Shown here piece after piece: positions 49,855-61,285 of a DNA stretch of 64,000 nt. How positions within the stretch are numbered: position 1 is the first letter of the stretch; the number at the start of each line of letters is the position of its first letter. The notes beneath the pieces are model-generated. The model was not told the DNA's origin. It did not search any database and saw nothing but the letters and a program-made list of their open reading frames with translations. The translations under genes were made by a program, and so were the position numbers. Source of the DNA: Bromus sterilis (lineage: Eukaryota; Streptophyta; Magnoliopsida; Poales; Poaceae). The stretch spans positions 308,274,031 through 308,338,030 of the forward strand of contig OX465600.1 of NCBI GenBank assembly GCA_950022295.1, given 5' to 3'.

Positions 49855-51067
49855 TGATACGTCCCAAACATATCTATAATTTCTGCTTACTCCATGCATG
49901 TTTTGTGTGACTTTGCCATGTTTTGCTTGAATTTTCATACACTTTTGAGCATATTTAGACTAATCTATTAACCCAGTGCACCCAGCTGCCAGTTGTTGTT
50001 TTCTACTCTTTTTGTATTTCAGGTTTTCTGGCCATTAAAAGTGCTCCAAAAAATCCGGAAAAATCAGATAAAAATCAGCGACCCGGAAGCTTACGGAATC
50101 ACCAAGGCAGCGGAGGGGGGCCACCACCAGGAGACCAGGAGGGTCCCTGGCGCGGCCCCACCCTAGGCCGCTCCAGGAGGCCTCCTGGCTGCCTGGTGGG
50201 TCCCCTCGATGCCCCCTCTGCCTATATTTATTCCTCGGGGTGGAAACCCCTAATAGAGATCTCTTTTCCGCGAACTCGCCTCTGTACCGCCGCCGCTGCC
50301 GTTTCTAGATCGGGGCTGCTTGGAGAAGCTGCCCCGGCACCCTGCCGGGAGGAGGAACCCCCTCCGGGAGACCATCCATAGCCATGGACGCCTCCCGTAT
50401 GTACCGTGAGTAGTCCCCCTTGGACCATGGGTCCGTGACCAGTAGCTATGTGATGTACCTCTCCCCTCTTTGTGCTTTCACTTTCGAGACCTCGTGAGCT
50501 GCCTCACATGATCGAGGCACTTTTTTAATTTCTGATGTTGCTATGTTGATTTTGCTGGGATCTGATGGATTATGAGACTATGTTCAGATTGTGATGAGTA
50601 ATATATTTGGTTCTTCTCTTTCATATTTTGTTCTTGAATAAATTCTTGCATGTTCTCCGTTGCCGTATTTTACTTTGGCCAAGTGATTTGTTGCAACTCC
50701 AAGAGGGAGCGTTATGCTTGATTGTGGGTTCAGCCCCTTGATGTCTAGCTTGAGTGACAGAAACATGAGACTAGGGGATGTGATGTTGCCACCAGGGATA
50801 AAACAACGGTGCTTGTACCCGCGGGTGCAAGGATTGTTTACTTTACGCAAAGTTCTTTTAATGCAGTTGTCTGTTTGTTTGAGTTTACACTTTGGGTGGT
50901 ATTCGCAACTTAATACCAACGAGATGTTCTGGATAGATATCTCAAGGTGGATGATTCGTAGTAGATGCAGTTGGATTTCGGTCTACTTACCTTGGCGTAC
51001 TTCCCATTGCTTTTGAGCCCTTCCTTTCTTTGCAGCATAGTTAGCATTGCGGTGCCTTCATAATTCT
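49855..51067 (+). repeat. 3' LTR of Gypsy element, truncated
   Basis: Starts TGATACGTCCCAAACA and matches the 5' LTR until CTTCATAATTCT at 51067. About the last 450 bp are missing. TATA-like box 50222-50230, palindrome 50812-50831. Confidence 0.85.
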
Positions 51068-51202
51068 CCGGTAGACCCCGCTGCTACCGCCGACTACACT
51101 GCTGTCGGGTACGACTACTTCGTCGACGACCCTACCCCTACCGTCGAGCTTCCAGGTGGACCTTGTTGGTAACCGCGCGCTTTGACGGGACGACAGGGCA
51201 GG
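51064..51202 (+). other. Patchwork filler copied from LARD LTR sequence
   Basis: ATTCTCCGGTAGACCCC... to CTTCCAGG matches 42984-43077, then the text jumps to TTGTTGGTAACCGCGCGC...GGGCAGG, matching 43851-43885. About 770 bp between these two pieces are skipped. The filler joins the truncated Gypsy LTR to the resumed LARD LTR at 51203. Confidence 0.7.
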
Positions 51203-52549
51203 CCCCGACGTTACTGGTGGGTCTTGTTGTTGTTTGTTGTCCGTTGTGTTGTTAGTAAGACAGTGATAACGGTTGTCTACGAGATAATATTAAACTGCTA
51301 AATGGTTCGGCGGATGACTTGAGAGGCCGCAAAGGCCTGTACGCACTACCTACACGTGGGATTACGGTGTGGGCCCTCCGCGTCGTAGTTCGTCCAAAAG
51401 CTCTTCAGACGTCAGCAGTACCACGGGCTGATAGCCGGGAAGCGGTCTTGTCTTCTTTGCTGCAGCAGGTGTGTTTTGGATTTGCTTTTGCTTCACCGAC
51501 CAGTCTCGTACCGTGCAGGAGCGTGCAAGGGTGAGGGTCCTAGATCCCTTGGCGCATAGGATATAGTCCAGCTGATGGCCTCTCTGTTGAGCCTAGGATG
51601 GGCTGCGATGTGTCGGATAGCCTCGGTGGGGCATTCCCTAACAAGGTTGTAAGCCACCCTGGAGATCCGAGCGTGCAGGCTGAATAGTAGTGCACCCTTG
51701 CAGGGAGTTTAATCTATTCGAATAGCTGTGTCCACGGTAACAGGACGCTTTATGCTGAAGCTGGATCTTACCACTACAAACTACTACTATTAAACTGTCA
51801 GGTTCCGGGTTTTCTTCCTCGCAGGGAAGTCGAGGAGGGGAACTCGGAGGCATTTATTATTATTAATCATTACAACTTACTATTATACAATGTTGCAGCA
51901 ACTTCTGCTTCATTGTTACTTTATGCTTTATTTAAACTATTGGCTTTTTCTCTTCTCATGCTGCAAGACTCGTCAGAAGATGCTACTCTTCGTTAGGCCT
52001 AGCTTCTTACCCTTATTCCGATTTCTACCTTGCAGTCCACTATATACAGCCTCCCCTTTCCATTTGATACAAATGCATAAATGCTTAGTAGCGGACGTAA
52101 TACTCGCGGGTATACTAGATACTCACCCTTGCTTTATTTCCCCCTTTATGTTTTTCCTGATCGGCCGCTGCAGTCGACGTTGGAGCCCAGGAGCAGGAGT
52201 ACCCCGGAGGCGCCTATTACTACGTCGAGCCCCCCTTTGACCAGGACTAGGAGTAGTTTCGGAGGCTCCCAGGCAGGAGGCCTTGCCTTTTCGATCTGTA
52301 TTTCTGATGTTATTTGTGCTAGCCTTCTTAAGGCAAAACTTGACTAACTATGTCTGTACTCAGATATTATGGCTTGTATAACTTATGTATTCTGGTCCGT
52401 GTGACCCCCCTCCCCTTATATTGTAACATATTGGTTTATCCTTTTGTGTTTCGTGTTGTGCTGTGATATTCTCACCGTAGCACCCTAATCTCAGCCGTGT
52501 ACCCTGCGTGTATGATTACTGTACACAGATTGATTTTGGGGGCGTCACA
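51203..52549 (+). repeat. Second LARD-like LTR, right part
   Basis: Non-coding LTR tail, resuming with CCCCGACGTTACTGG after GCAGG and ending GGCGTCACA at 52549. Short frames (up to 116 codons) are not supported as genes. Confidence 0.7.
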
Positions 52550-52687
52550 AGTTGGTATCAGAGCCGACTGCCTGTAGGAAGCCACCCAACCACTACCTGG
52601 TCGAAGTTGAGTCTAGACTTTGAAAAACTATTTTGGTAACTTAATGTTTGGCTTATGGGCCCATATCGATGTCACTACGTGTGATAT
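52550..52687 (+). other. LARD internal start with primer-binding site
   Basis: TGGTATCAGAGC at 52553-52564. The following GTCGAAGTTGAGTCTAGACTTTG resembles the same position in the first LARD group. It is interrupted at GATAT (52683-52687) and resumes at 60086. Confidence 0.8.
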
Positions 52688-54294
52688 TGATGGCTTCTCT
52701 CCCTTCGTTGGTTACCCCAAGTGGAAGGTGGAGATGTAGCGCAGCAGCAAGTTTCCCTCGGTGAAGATACCAAGGTTAGTCTCCAGTAGGACTCCGGAGA
52801 TGATAAGTAGGTGTCAGCGGCGCAACTGACGTGGACCTGCACACAGACACAGATAACTTTGTTCCCAACGAAGTTCAGAGAGGTTGTCAATCTCTCCGGT
52901 CTTGTTGTTCACAAAGGGTAAAACACAAGGGATACTGATAGCAAGTAAAAGCAGTAAAGTAATTATAGCATGGAAACAGTAATAAGGATATGGACCGGGA
53001 TACGTGATGTTCTCTAGTGATGTCTCTCTCCTAAAAGATGATAAAACTGCTATGCGAGGTAAACAAATTACAGAAGGGCAATTGACAGGATTATGAACGC
53101 ACCGCAATGCTAACTATGCTACAAAAGAAAGGAAGAGGTTCAAAAGCACGGGCAGTACGCCAAAATAAGTAGACCGAAATCCATCTGCATCTACTACTAA
53201 TCATCCACCTTGAGATATCTATCCAGAACATATCGCTGGTATTAAGTTGCGAGCCCCACCCAAAGTGTAAACCCAAAGCAACAGACAACTGCATTAAAAA
53301 GAACTTTGCGTAAAGTAAACAATCCTTGTAACCGCGGTTACAAGCACCGTTGTTTTCCCCCTTGTGGCAACAGCACATCCCCTAAACTCATGTTTCTGTC
53401 ACTCAAGCGTGTCATCGGGGGCATGAACCCAAAATCAAGCACAACGTTCCCTCTTGGAGTCACTACCTACTACTTGGCCAAAGCAATAAATAGCAACGGA
53501 GAACATACAAGAATTACTTAGGAACAAAAATATAAGAGATAAAAACCAAATATATTACTCTATCACAATCTGAACATAATCTCATAATCCATCAGATCCC
53601 ATCAAACTCAGCATAGCAACAGCAGAAATATTACAAAGGTGCCTCGATCATGTAGGGCAGCTCACGAGGTCTAAACAATGAAGATCAAAGAGGGGAGGAG
53701 AACATCACATAGATACTGATCACGGACCCATGGTCCAAAGAAAACTACTCACGAGACATCCGGGGAGCATCCATGGTGGAGAGGAGACTCCCGGAGGTCA
53801 ATCCTCCCTCCGACAGGGTGCCGGGAAGAGGTCTTCTGGTGCTCCCGATCTCGGAAGCGCGGCGGCGGCGGAACAGAGGCGAGTTTGCGGAATAGGGTTC
53901 TTCTTTTGGAGTTTCCCCGTGACGGAGAATAAATAGGCGAAGGGGGGCAGCCAGAGGTGGACCAGGGGCCCCAGGCGCCCCCCTGGCGCGGCAAGGGGTG
54001 GGGCCGCTCCGGGTGGCCGCCTGGCTCCCCTCTGGCCCCACTCGGGCTCTTCGCGAAGCTTCCTTCACGCTGATTTTTTATCTGAATTTTCCCGAATTTT
54101 TCTGGCACTTTTTATATGGGGGAAAACTGAAATAGAAAAACAACAGAAAACAGGAACTGGCACTGGGGTGCACTGAGTTAATAGGTTAGTCCAAATATGA
54201 TCAAAAATGTATGAAAGTGTATCTAGATCATAGCAATAGCACAGAAAACATGCATGGAGCAAGAAGAAATTATCGATACGTTTTGGACGTATCA
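52688..54294 (-). repeat. 3' LTR of minus-strand Gypsy element
   Basis: On the minus strand starts TGATACGTCCAAAACG at 54294 and ends GAAGCCATCA at 52688. The perfect palindrome CTTGTAACCGCGGTTACAAG is at 53325-53344. Confidence 0.9.
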
Positions 54295-57100
54295 ACATCC
54301 CCAAGCTTAATTCCTGCTTGTCCTCGAGTAGGTAAATGATAACAGCATAATTTCTGTGGTGACATGCTAGCAAGCATATAAGAACTTTGAAAAGTAAATC
54401 AATCAAGGTTAGAGATTCAATTCAAGTCATAACATGCAAGAGTCTATATTAGCATTGAAACAAGTAACAAAAGAACATTAGGTGCAAGAGCTCTCGTTGT
54501 CCGTGACTCGAATGTCTCCAAATGGTGTTTGCGTGCGAGAAAGGGGATAGGGAGTACGAGAAAAAGTGTTTTTGTGTTGAGAACTCAATCTACTAAAATT
54601 TCACACTTGGTCTTTTTCTGGAATCTTATCTTGACTCGTCCCCAGACCACTAGCCAGGTACAAGTCAATTTGATCCACCCCTTTTTGATATTTTGAGCAC
54701 TCATGCAATGGATGAGCGTAAGCACGAGAGTTGACACTTAGGATGGCAAAGAGAGAAATATGGTGGAGGAGGAAGACAAAAAAGATGAGAAAGGCTCACA
54801 TCAATGAGGACAATCATAGGCAAGAGATGCCAAATGATAGATATGATGTGAGGAGTAGAGATTGCCATGCAACTGATGCACATACGAGCTAAGAAGCTCT
54901 CCAATGGAACTAGTGGGGGTGCATCTAAATTTCTCGCTCATGAAGACCTAGAGCTCGTTTGAGGAGGCTCATCCTTGGAATATGCAAGCCAAGTTCTATA
55001 GTGTGAAGGTCCCCACATAGCTATATGCATAAAGATCATCTCTATGGAGTACAAGGATATAAAGGGAGTACTAGTGTGGATCTCTCAAAAGGATAGTAGT
55101 GTTTCCCCTTTCTCTCTTTTTATTTCTTTTTCTCTTTTTTTCTATTTTTTTGTATTTTTTTGTGGCCTCAATGGCTCTTTCTATTTAACTCTCATTTGTC
55201 CTCTTTGGGATCTTTTAATGTGTCCACTTTGGGATCTTTTCCTCACTTAAGGGCAACACTCTATTTTACAAGAAGGTAAAGGACATCTTTCACACTTTAC
55301 AAGGTACTCAAAATCATAAAGAAGATGTAACTAACATGATATATGCAAGGTATGTTGCTGCCAGTGTAGCAGGAACATGTATGACATGAAGATCAAGTCA
55401 TGAAGAGGTGGAAGTTGCATGGCAATGTAACTCGGAAAGGCTATGGAAATTCCTTGATAGGTAGGTATGGTGGCTGTTTTGAGGAAAGATATAAGGAGGC
55501 TTATGATGACAGAGCATATCATGCCAAGGGTTTGGATGTACCGGCGAAGGTGGACACCAACTCTCGGAGTGAGAAGAAGGCAATGCACGGCACGGGAGAG
55601 GCTAGCAAAATATGGGAAGGTGGAAGTGTCAACTTTCAATACTTACATTAGTCTGAAGAACTCATGCACTTATTATTGGTAACTCTCAATCTAATAAGGA
55701 GGTTCACAAAGAGACAAGTACCCCGAGGAGGAGTGTATGGGGGTTTGGTTATCCTTGCGCATCCTCGACTCATGGTACGTGAGTGTACTCTAATATTCGA
55801 TCCCTCTAAAGATTAGTGATCCATCTAGTAGATAGAGTTCTCAACTAGTTTTGTACGTTTTGAAAATACACACGGATTGCCAAAAATACGACACCTATCA
55901 CTAATAGGCTAGAGCTCTTGACACCAAAAGTTCAAACATTACTTACAACAATACCTCAAAACCATTGCAAGTTACTACTAACATTAAATAGCAACCTCAA
56001 TTACCTACTTTCAAGACAAGACACGCCTCAGTGCAACAACCAACTCTCTTTAACTATATAAACATGAAAACTAAAAAGAGTTCCAGCAACAAAGTAAGCA
56101 AAAGCCAAGGCTCTTGCTAAAGACAAACTAAGACTAAAACTAAACATGGCAGTAGCTACGAAAAGATAAAGAACACACAACAGCAGAAAGATAAGCAGGA
56201 AAAATCCTATGATGTGTTCTAAATTTTGAAAGTGGAACATGTTTCTCTCCCACACAAAGTAAGAATGGATCTAACTTGTTATGAATAGCAAGCAAAGCTA
56301 AAGAAAACTAAAAACAAAACCTAAGAGCGAGACGCTCCAAGCATAGCACATAACGCATGAAGTGATAAAAATATAGTGAGACGAAGGACGAACTGATGAA
56401 TGTTGATGGAGAAGGGGATGCACGGGGGCATCCCCAAGTTTAGACGCTTGAGTCTCCTTGAATATTTATTGGGGATGCATGGGTGCATCCCCAAGCTTGA
56501 GCGCTTGACACTCCTGGATCTTCTTTCATCATATTCCATCGCACACTTGAAAACTCCCTTCATACATAACTCATCATAAGCTGATTAGAGAGGTTAGTAC
56601 CCTTAATAAATAATTTTTCCCCACTGGATATAAAGATATTCTTGAAGAGCTACTGTTTCTCAAGATTTCCAAAAAGTTTTTGCAAAGAAAAAGAAAGCTT
56701 AAGGTTTGCAAAAGTTAGGAGAGACAAAACGTGGCAGAATCTGTGAAAAACAGAAAAACAGATAGTAAAGAATTTTTTAGGGGCACTTCTACAACTCAAA
56801 TAAAAAATCTCAGAACATACGGAAGTTTCATAATTGTATAGAGCATACTGTGTAAAAATTTCAGCTCAAAAAGATGAACTGGGATTTTTCTGAAATTTTT
56901 CTGGTCACGAGGACAGAATATGTTTTCTGGACAGCATGTCACAACTTTTACTTCCCTTGCCGTAAGAGGCTATAACTTGGCACAAAGCTGAAAAATAAAG
57001 ATACAATGATATTGCTACAGTAGTAACAAACATCAAGACACAACAAAAGCAAAAAGAAAAACCTAAATTCGTTGCGGCTGCCTCCCGAAAGCGCTTTCTT
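54295..57100 (-). other. Gypsy 3' non-coding internal region
   Basis: Counterpart of 46947-49854, inverted. The polypurine tract (plus-strand ACATCCCCAAGCTT at 54295) adjoins the 3' LTR. Related AAGCTTGGGGATG motifs lie near 56485 and, altered, near 56430. The GGGAGGCAGCC phrase is near 57080. No credible frame. Confidence 0.8.
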
Positions 57101-58298
57101 TTATGCCTTTAAGCTAGGCTTAAAGATTATAGAAGATGCCCTCACAAGAATAAGAATTTTGAAGCAAAAGAGAGCATCAAGAAGAAAATATGAAACACAT
57201 TTAAGCCTAACCCACTTCCTATGCATAGGCATCTTGTAAGAAAATAAATCAAAGAAGCACAAAGTGACATGCATAGGAAGGTGGAACAAGAACAACTTCA
57301 AAAGTTTCAACTGAGAGAGAGGTGTTTTTGTAACATGGAAGTTTCTATAACCAAACTTTCCTCTCTCAAAGTATTTCAGTAGTATCATGAACAACATCAA
57401 GAATATAACTATCACATAAATCATGTTGATCATGACCTACAAGCACACGTGTATAGTTTTCAACACGGTCTTTAGGATCATAAGATAAATGCAACCCGTC
57501 ACATTGACATTTAATAAGGACAAAACTCTCCGGAATATGAGTTGGTGATTTCAAAAGGATAATAGGACAATCAAGTGTGGGTGCAATAGCAACAATTTCA
57601 TGCTTAACATAAGGAACTATAGAGAGTTCATTTTTGTCGGCATCATCCATAGTAGCATCTTGGCCATCAACAAAGCAAGTATCAAAATTTTCAGAAAGGG
57701 ATATTTCAAGTGAGTCCTCGGAATCATGGGATTCCTCCTCAAAGAAATCACTGTCCTCTTCTTGGGCAGCAAACATTTTATTTTTAAAATCCTCAATATA
57801 AGAATTGGAAGTATAATTCTCGAAGCAATAAGCAAGAAGTGCAAAGTTTTCAGACTCGAAAATAGTATCGTGATACTTTTCAATCAAAGAAGCAATCTCA
57901 TAGGCACCTTTAAAAGCAACAAACTCTTCAATCTTTTCAACATCAAAGTAATCATAAACACCTTTAGCATAAGAAGATAAGATCTCATTTTCATTAAACT
58001 CACATTGGAAAGGGAGGTGTTTATGATCTATATTAGAACAGCAAGTAAAATCATAAATGTGGCACAAAAGTTTAGCATGGCAATAAGAAACATGTATTTG
58101 ATCCCATAAGTGTTTCCCTTTCTGAGATAGGCGGTGCCGCGTATAATGAGCATGCTCATCCAATGATTTTCCCTCAACCAAGTCGGTTGGGTTTTTAGCG
58201 TGAGCACAAATTGATCGAAGACGATCCAAGTGAAACATGTCCATCCTACCATATTTGGGTGGTTCATCACCCATGGTGAGGATAGCATAAATAGGCAA
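57101..58298 (-). pseudogene. Uncharacterised Gypsy-borne protein, frameshifted
   Basis: Frame 58298-57366 (310 codons) matches the 406-aa protein at 45726 from HRLSQKGKHLWDQIH onward. At DTTE (near 57375) two bases are missing relative to the other copy, and the match continues in another frame as YFERGKFGYRNFH to a stop at 57101. The N-terminus differs (MGDEPPKYGRMDMFHLDR). The acidic middle and the hydrophobic end LFLFHLPMHVTLCFFDLFSY are kept. The start may be 58298 or the Met eight codons later. Function unknown. Confidence 0.7.
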
Positions 58299-58440
58299 AG
58301 AAAGACAAAGGCAAAAGGTAGCAACTATTTTTGTGGTTTTTCATAAAGGACACAAAGATAAAAATTGAAAGGTAAACTAACAAGACTAAAAAAACAAAGG
58401 TAAAGGGTAGTGTGCAACTCCCCTATCTTAGCACTCGGAG

Positions 58441-58458
58441 TCCCCGGCAACGGCGCCA
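58441..58458 (-). other. Primer-binding site (tRNA-Asp type)
   Basis: The minus strand reads TGGCGCCGTTGCCGGGGA, an exact complement of the plant tRNA-Asp 3' end, 10 bp from the LTR. Confidence 0.9.
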
Positions 58459-58468
58459 GAAATTCGCT

Positions 58469-60085
58469 TGATGGCTTCTCGCCCTTCGTTGGTTACCCAG
58501 AGTGGAAGGTGGAGATGTAACGCAGCAGCAAGTTTCCCTCGGTGAAGATACCAAGATTTGTCTCCAGTAGGACTCCGGAGATGATAAGTAGGTGTCAGCG
58601 GCGCAACTGACGTGGACCTGCACACAGACACAGATAACTTTGTTCCCAACGAAGTTCAGGGAGGTTGTCAATCTCTCCGGTCTTGTTGTTCACAAAGGGT
58701 AAAACACAAGGGATACTGATAGCAAGTAAAAGCAGTAAAGTAAATATAGCGTGGAAACAGCAATAAGGATATGGACCTGGATACGTGATGTTCGCTAGTT
58801 ATGTCTCTCTCCCAAAAGACGATAAAACTGCTATGCGAGGTAAACAAATTACAGAAGGGCAATTGACAGGATTATGAACGCACCGCAATGCTAACTATGC
58901 TACAAAAGAAAGGAAGAGGTTCAAAAGCACGGGAAGTACGCCAAAATAAGTAGACCGAAATCCATCTGCATCTACTAGTAATCATCCACTTTGAGATATC
59001 TATCCAGACCATCTCGCTGGTATTAAGTTGCGAGCCCCACCCAAAGTGTAAACCCAAAGCAACAAACAATTGCATTAAAAAGAACTTTGCGTAAAGTAAA
59101 CAATCCTTGTAACCGCGGTTACAAGCACCGTTGTTTTCCCCCTTGTGGCAACAGCACATCCCTTAGACTCATGTTTCTGTCACTCAAGCGTGTCATCGGG
59201 GGACATGAACCCACAATCAAGCACAACGTTCCCTCTTGGAGTCACTACCTACTACTTGGCCAAAGCAATAAACAACAACCGAGAACATACACAAATTACT
59301 TAGGAACAAAAATATAAGAGATAAAAACCAAATATATTACTCTATCACAATCTGAACATAATCTCATAATCCATCAGATCCCATCAAACTCAGCATAGCA
59401 ACAGCAGAAATATTACAAAGGTGCCTCGATCATGTAGGGCAGCTCACGAGGTCTAAACAATGAAGATCAAAGAGGGGAGGAGAACATCACATAGCTATTG
59501 ATCACGGACCCATGGTACAAGGAAAACTACTCACGAGACATCCGGGGAGCACCCATGGTGGAGAGGAGACTCCCGGAGGTCAATCCTCCCTCCGGCAGGG
59601 TGCAGGAAGAGGTCTTCTGGTGCTCCCGATCTCGGAAGCGCGGCGGCGGCGGAACAGAGGCGAGTTTGCGGAATAGGGTTCTTCTTTTGGAGTTTCCCCT
59701 TCACGGAGAATAAATAGGAGAAGGGGGGCAGCCAGAGGTGGACCAGGGGTCCCAGACGCCCCCCTGGCTCGCCCAGGGGTGGGGCCGCGCCGGGTGGCCG
59801 CCTGGGCCCCCCTGGCTCCCCTCTGGCCCCACTCAGGCTCTTCGCGAAGCTTCCTTCATGCTGATTTTTTATCTGAATTTTCCCGAATTTTTCTGGCACT
59901 TTTTATATGGGGGAAAACTGAAGTAGAAGAACAGCAAAAAACAGGAACTGGCACTGGGGTGCACTGAGTTAATAGGTTAGTCCAAATATGATCAAAAATG
60001 TATGAAAGTGTATCTAGATCATAGCAATATCACACAAAACATGCATGGAGCAAGCTGAAATTATCGATACGTTTTGGACGTATTA
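58469..60085 (-). repeat. 5' LTR of minus-strand Gypsy element
   Basis: Ends GAAGCCATCA at 58469. Its first bases (60085) are TAATACGTCC instead of TGATACGTCC, one transition in the terminal dinucleotide. Palindrome at 59106-59125. Confidence 0.9.
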
Positions 60086-60123
60086 GATATCTTTGGTATT
60101 AGGATTCTTTTCTCCTTACCTAT
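60086..60123 (+). other. LARD internal domain, resumed
   Basis: GATAT repeats the target site, then GGTATTAGGATTCTTTTCTCC continues the LARD internal domain and resembles 6768-6786. It is cut at 60123 by the next Gypsy LTR. Confidence 0.6.
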
Positions 60124-61285
60124 TGATGGCAAGAGAGTGTTATGCCAAGGTAAGTAGACTGAAATCCAACTTCATCTACTACGAATCATCCACCTTGAGA
60201 TATCTATCCAGAACATCTCGCTGGTATTAAGTTGCGAATCCCACCCAAAGTGTAAACTCAAAGCAACAGACAACTACATTAAAAGAAATTTGCGTAAAGT
60301 AAACAATCCTTGCACCCGCGGGTACAAGCACCATTGTTTTATCCCTGGTGGCAACAACACATCCCCTAGTCTCATGTTTCTGTCACTCAAGCTAGACATC
60401 AAGGGGCTGAACCCACAATCAAGCATAACGCTCCCTCTTGGAGTTGCAACAAATCACTTGGCCAAAGTAAAATACGACAACGGAGAACATGCAAGAATTT
60501 ACTCAATAACAAAATATAAAAGAGAAGAACCAAATATATTACTCATCACAATCTGAACATAGTCTCATAATCCATCAGATCCCAACAAACTCAGCATAGC
60601 AACAACAGAAAATTACAAAGGTGCCTCGATCATGTGAGGCAGCTCACGAGGTCTCGAAAGTGGAAGCACAAAGAGGCGAGAGGAACATCACATAGCTACT
60701 GGTCACGGACCCATGGTCCAAGGGAAACTACTCACGGTACATACGGGAGGCGTCCATGGCTATGGATGGTCTCCCGGAGGGGGTTCCTCCTCCCGGCAGG
60801 GTGTCGGGGCAGCTTCTCCAGGCAGCCCCGATCTAGAAACGACAGCGGCGGTATAGAGGCGAGTTTGTGAAAAAGAGATCCGTCTTAGGGGTTTCCACCC
60901 CGAGGGGTAAATATAGGCGAAGGGGGGCACCGAGAGGGGCCACAGGGCAGCCAGGAGGCTCCCTGGCACATCCTAGGGTGGGGCCGCGGCAGGGACCCTT
61001 CTGGAGTCCCTGTGGTGGCCCCCCTTCCCTCCTTTGGTGTTTCCGGAAGCTTCCGTGTCGCTGATTTTTTATCTGATTTTTCCGGATTTTTTGGAGCACC
61101 TTTAATGGCCGGAAATCCTGAAATACAAAAATAGCAGAAAACAACAACTGGCAGCTGGGTGCACTGGGTTAACAGATTAGTCCAAATATTCTCAAAAGTG
61201 TATAAAAGTTCAAGCAAATCATGGCAAAATCACACAAAACATGCATGGAGCAAGGAGAAATTATAGATACGTTTGGGACGTATCA
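60124..61285 (-). repeat. 3' LTR of a third Gypsy copy, internally deleted
   Basis: On the minus strand starts TGATACGTCCCAAACG at 61285 and ends CTCTTGCCATCA at 60124. About 480 bp are missing near 60142, where AGTGTTA joins TGCCAAGG. Palindrome at 60309-60328. Confidence 0.85.

Larger units (their letters stand above)
43886..51067 (+). mobile_element. Gypsy-type, probably non-autonomous LTR element, 3' LTR truncated
   Basis: 5' LTR 43886-45553, tRNA-Asp primer site, one 406-codon ORF, about 2.9 kb of non-coding DNA, polypurine tract and a 3' LTR that stops at 51067. It is inserted in the second LARD-like LTR after GCAGG (43881-43885); GCAGG also stands at 51198-51202 before the LARD sequence resumes. 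No reverse transcriptase, RNase H or integrase frame is present between ORF and PPT, so partner enzymes would be needed. Confidence 0.85.
40673..52549 (+). mobile_element. Second LARD-like LTR (about 4.56 kb), split by a Gypsy element
   Basis: Begins TGTAACACCCTCAG and ends GGGGGCGTCACA. The Met-type primer site TGGTATCAGAGC lies at 52553-52564. The LTR itself is 40673-43885 plus 51203-52549. Layout parallels the first LARD group (AT-rich start, GC-rich block, long AT-richer tail), but the sequences differ enough to be another family. A second LTR is not in the window. Confidence 0.75.
52688..60085 (-). mobile_element. Complete Gypsy-type, probably non-autonomous element (7398 bp)
   Basis: LTRs of 1617 bp (58469-60085, 5') and 1607 bp (52688-54294, 3') on the minus strand. 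The target duplication GATAT is perfect at 52683-52687 and 60086-60090. Primer site at 58441-58458, one frameshifted ORF (58298-57101), polypurine tract next to 54294. No pol frame is visible. Confidence 0.93.
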
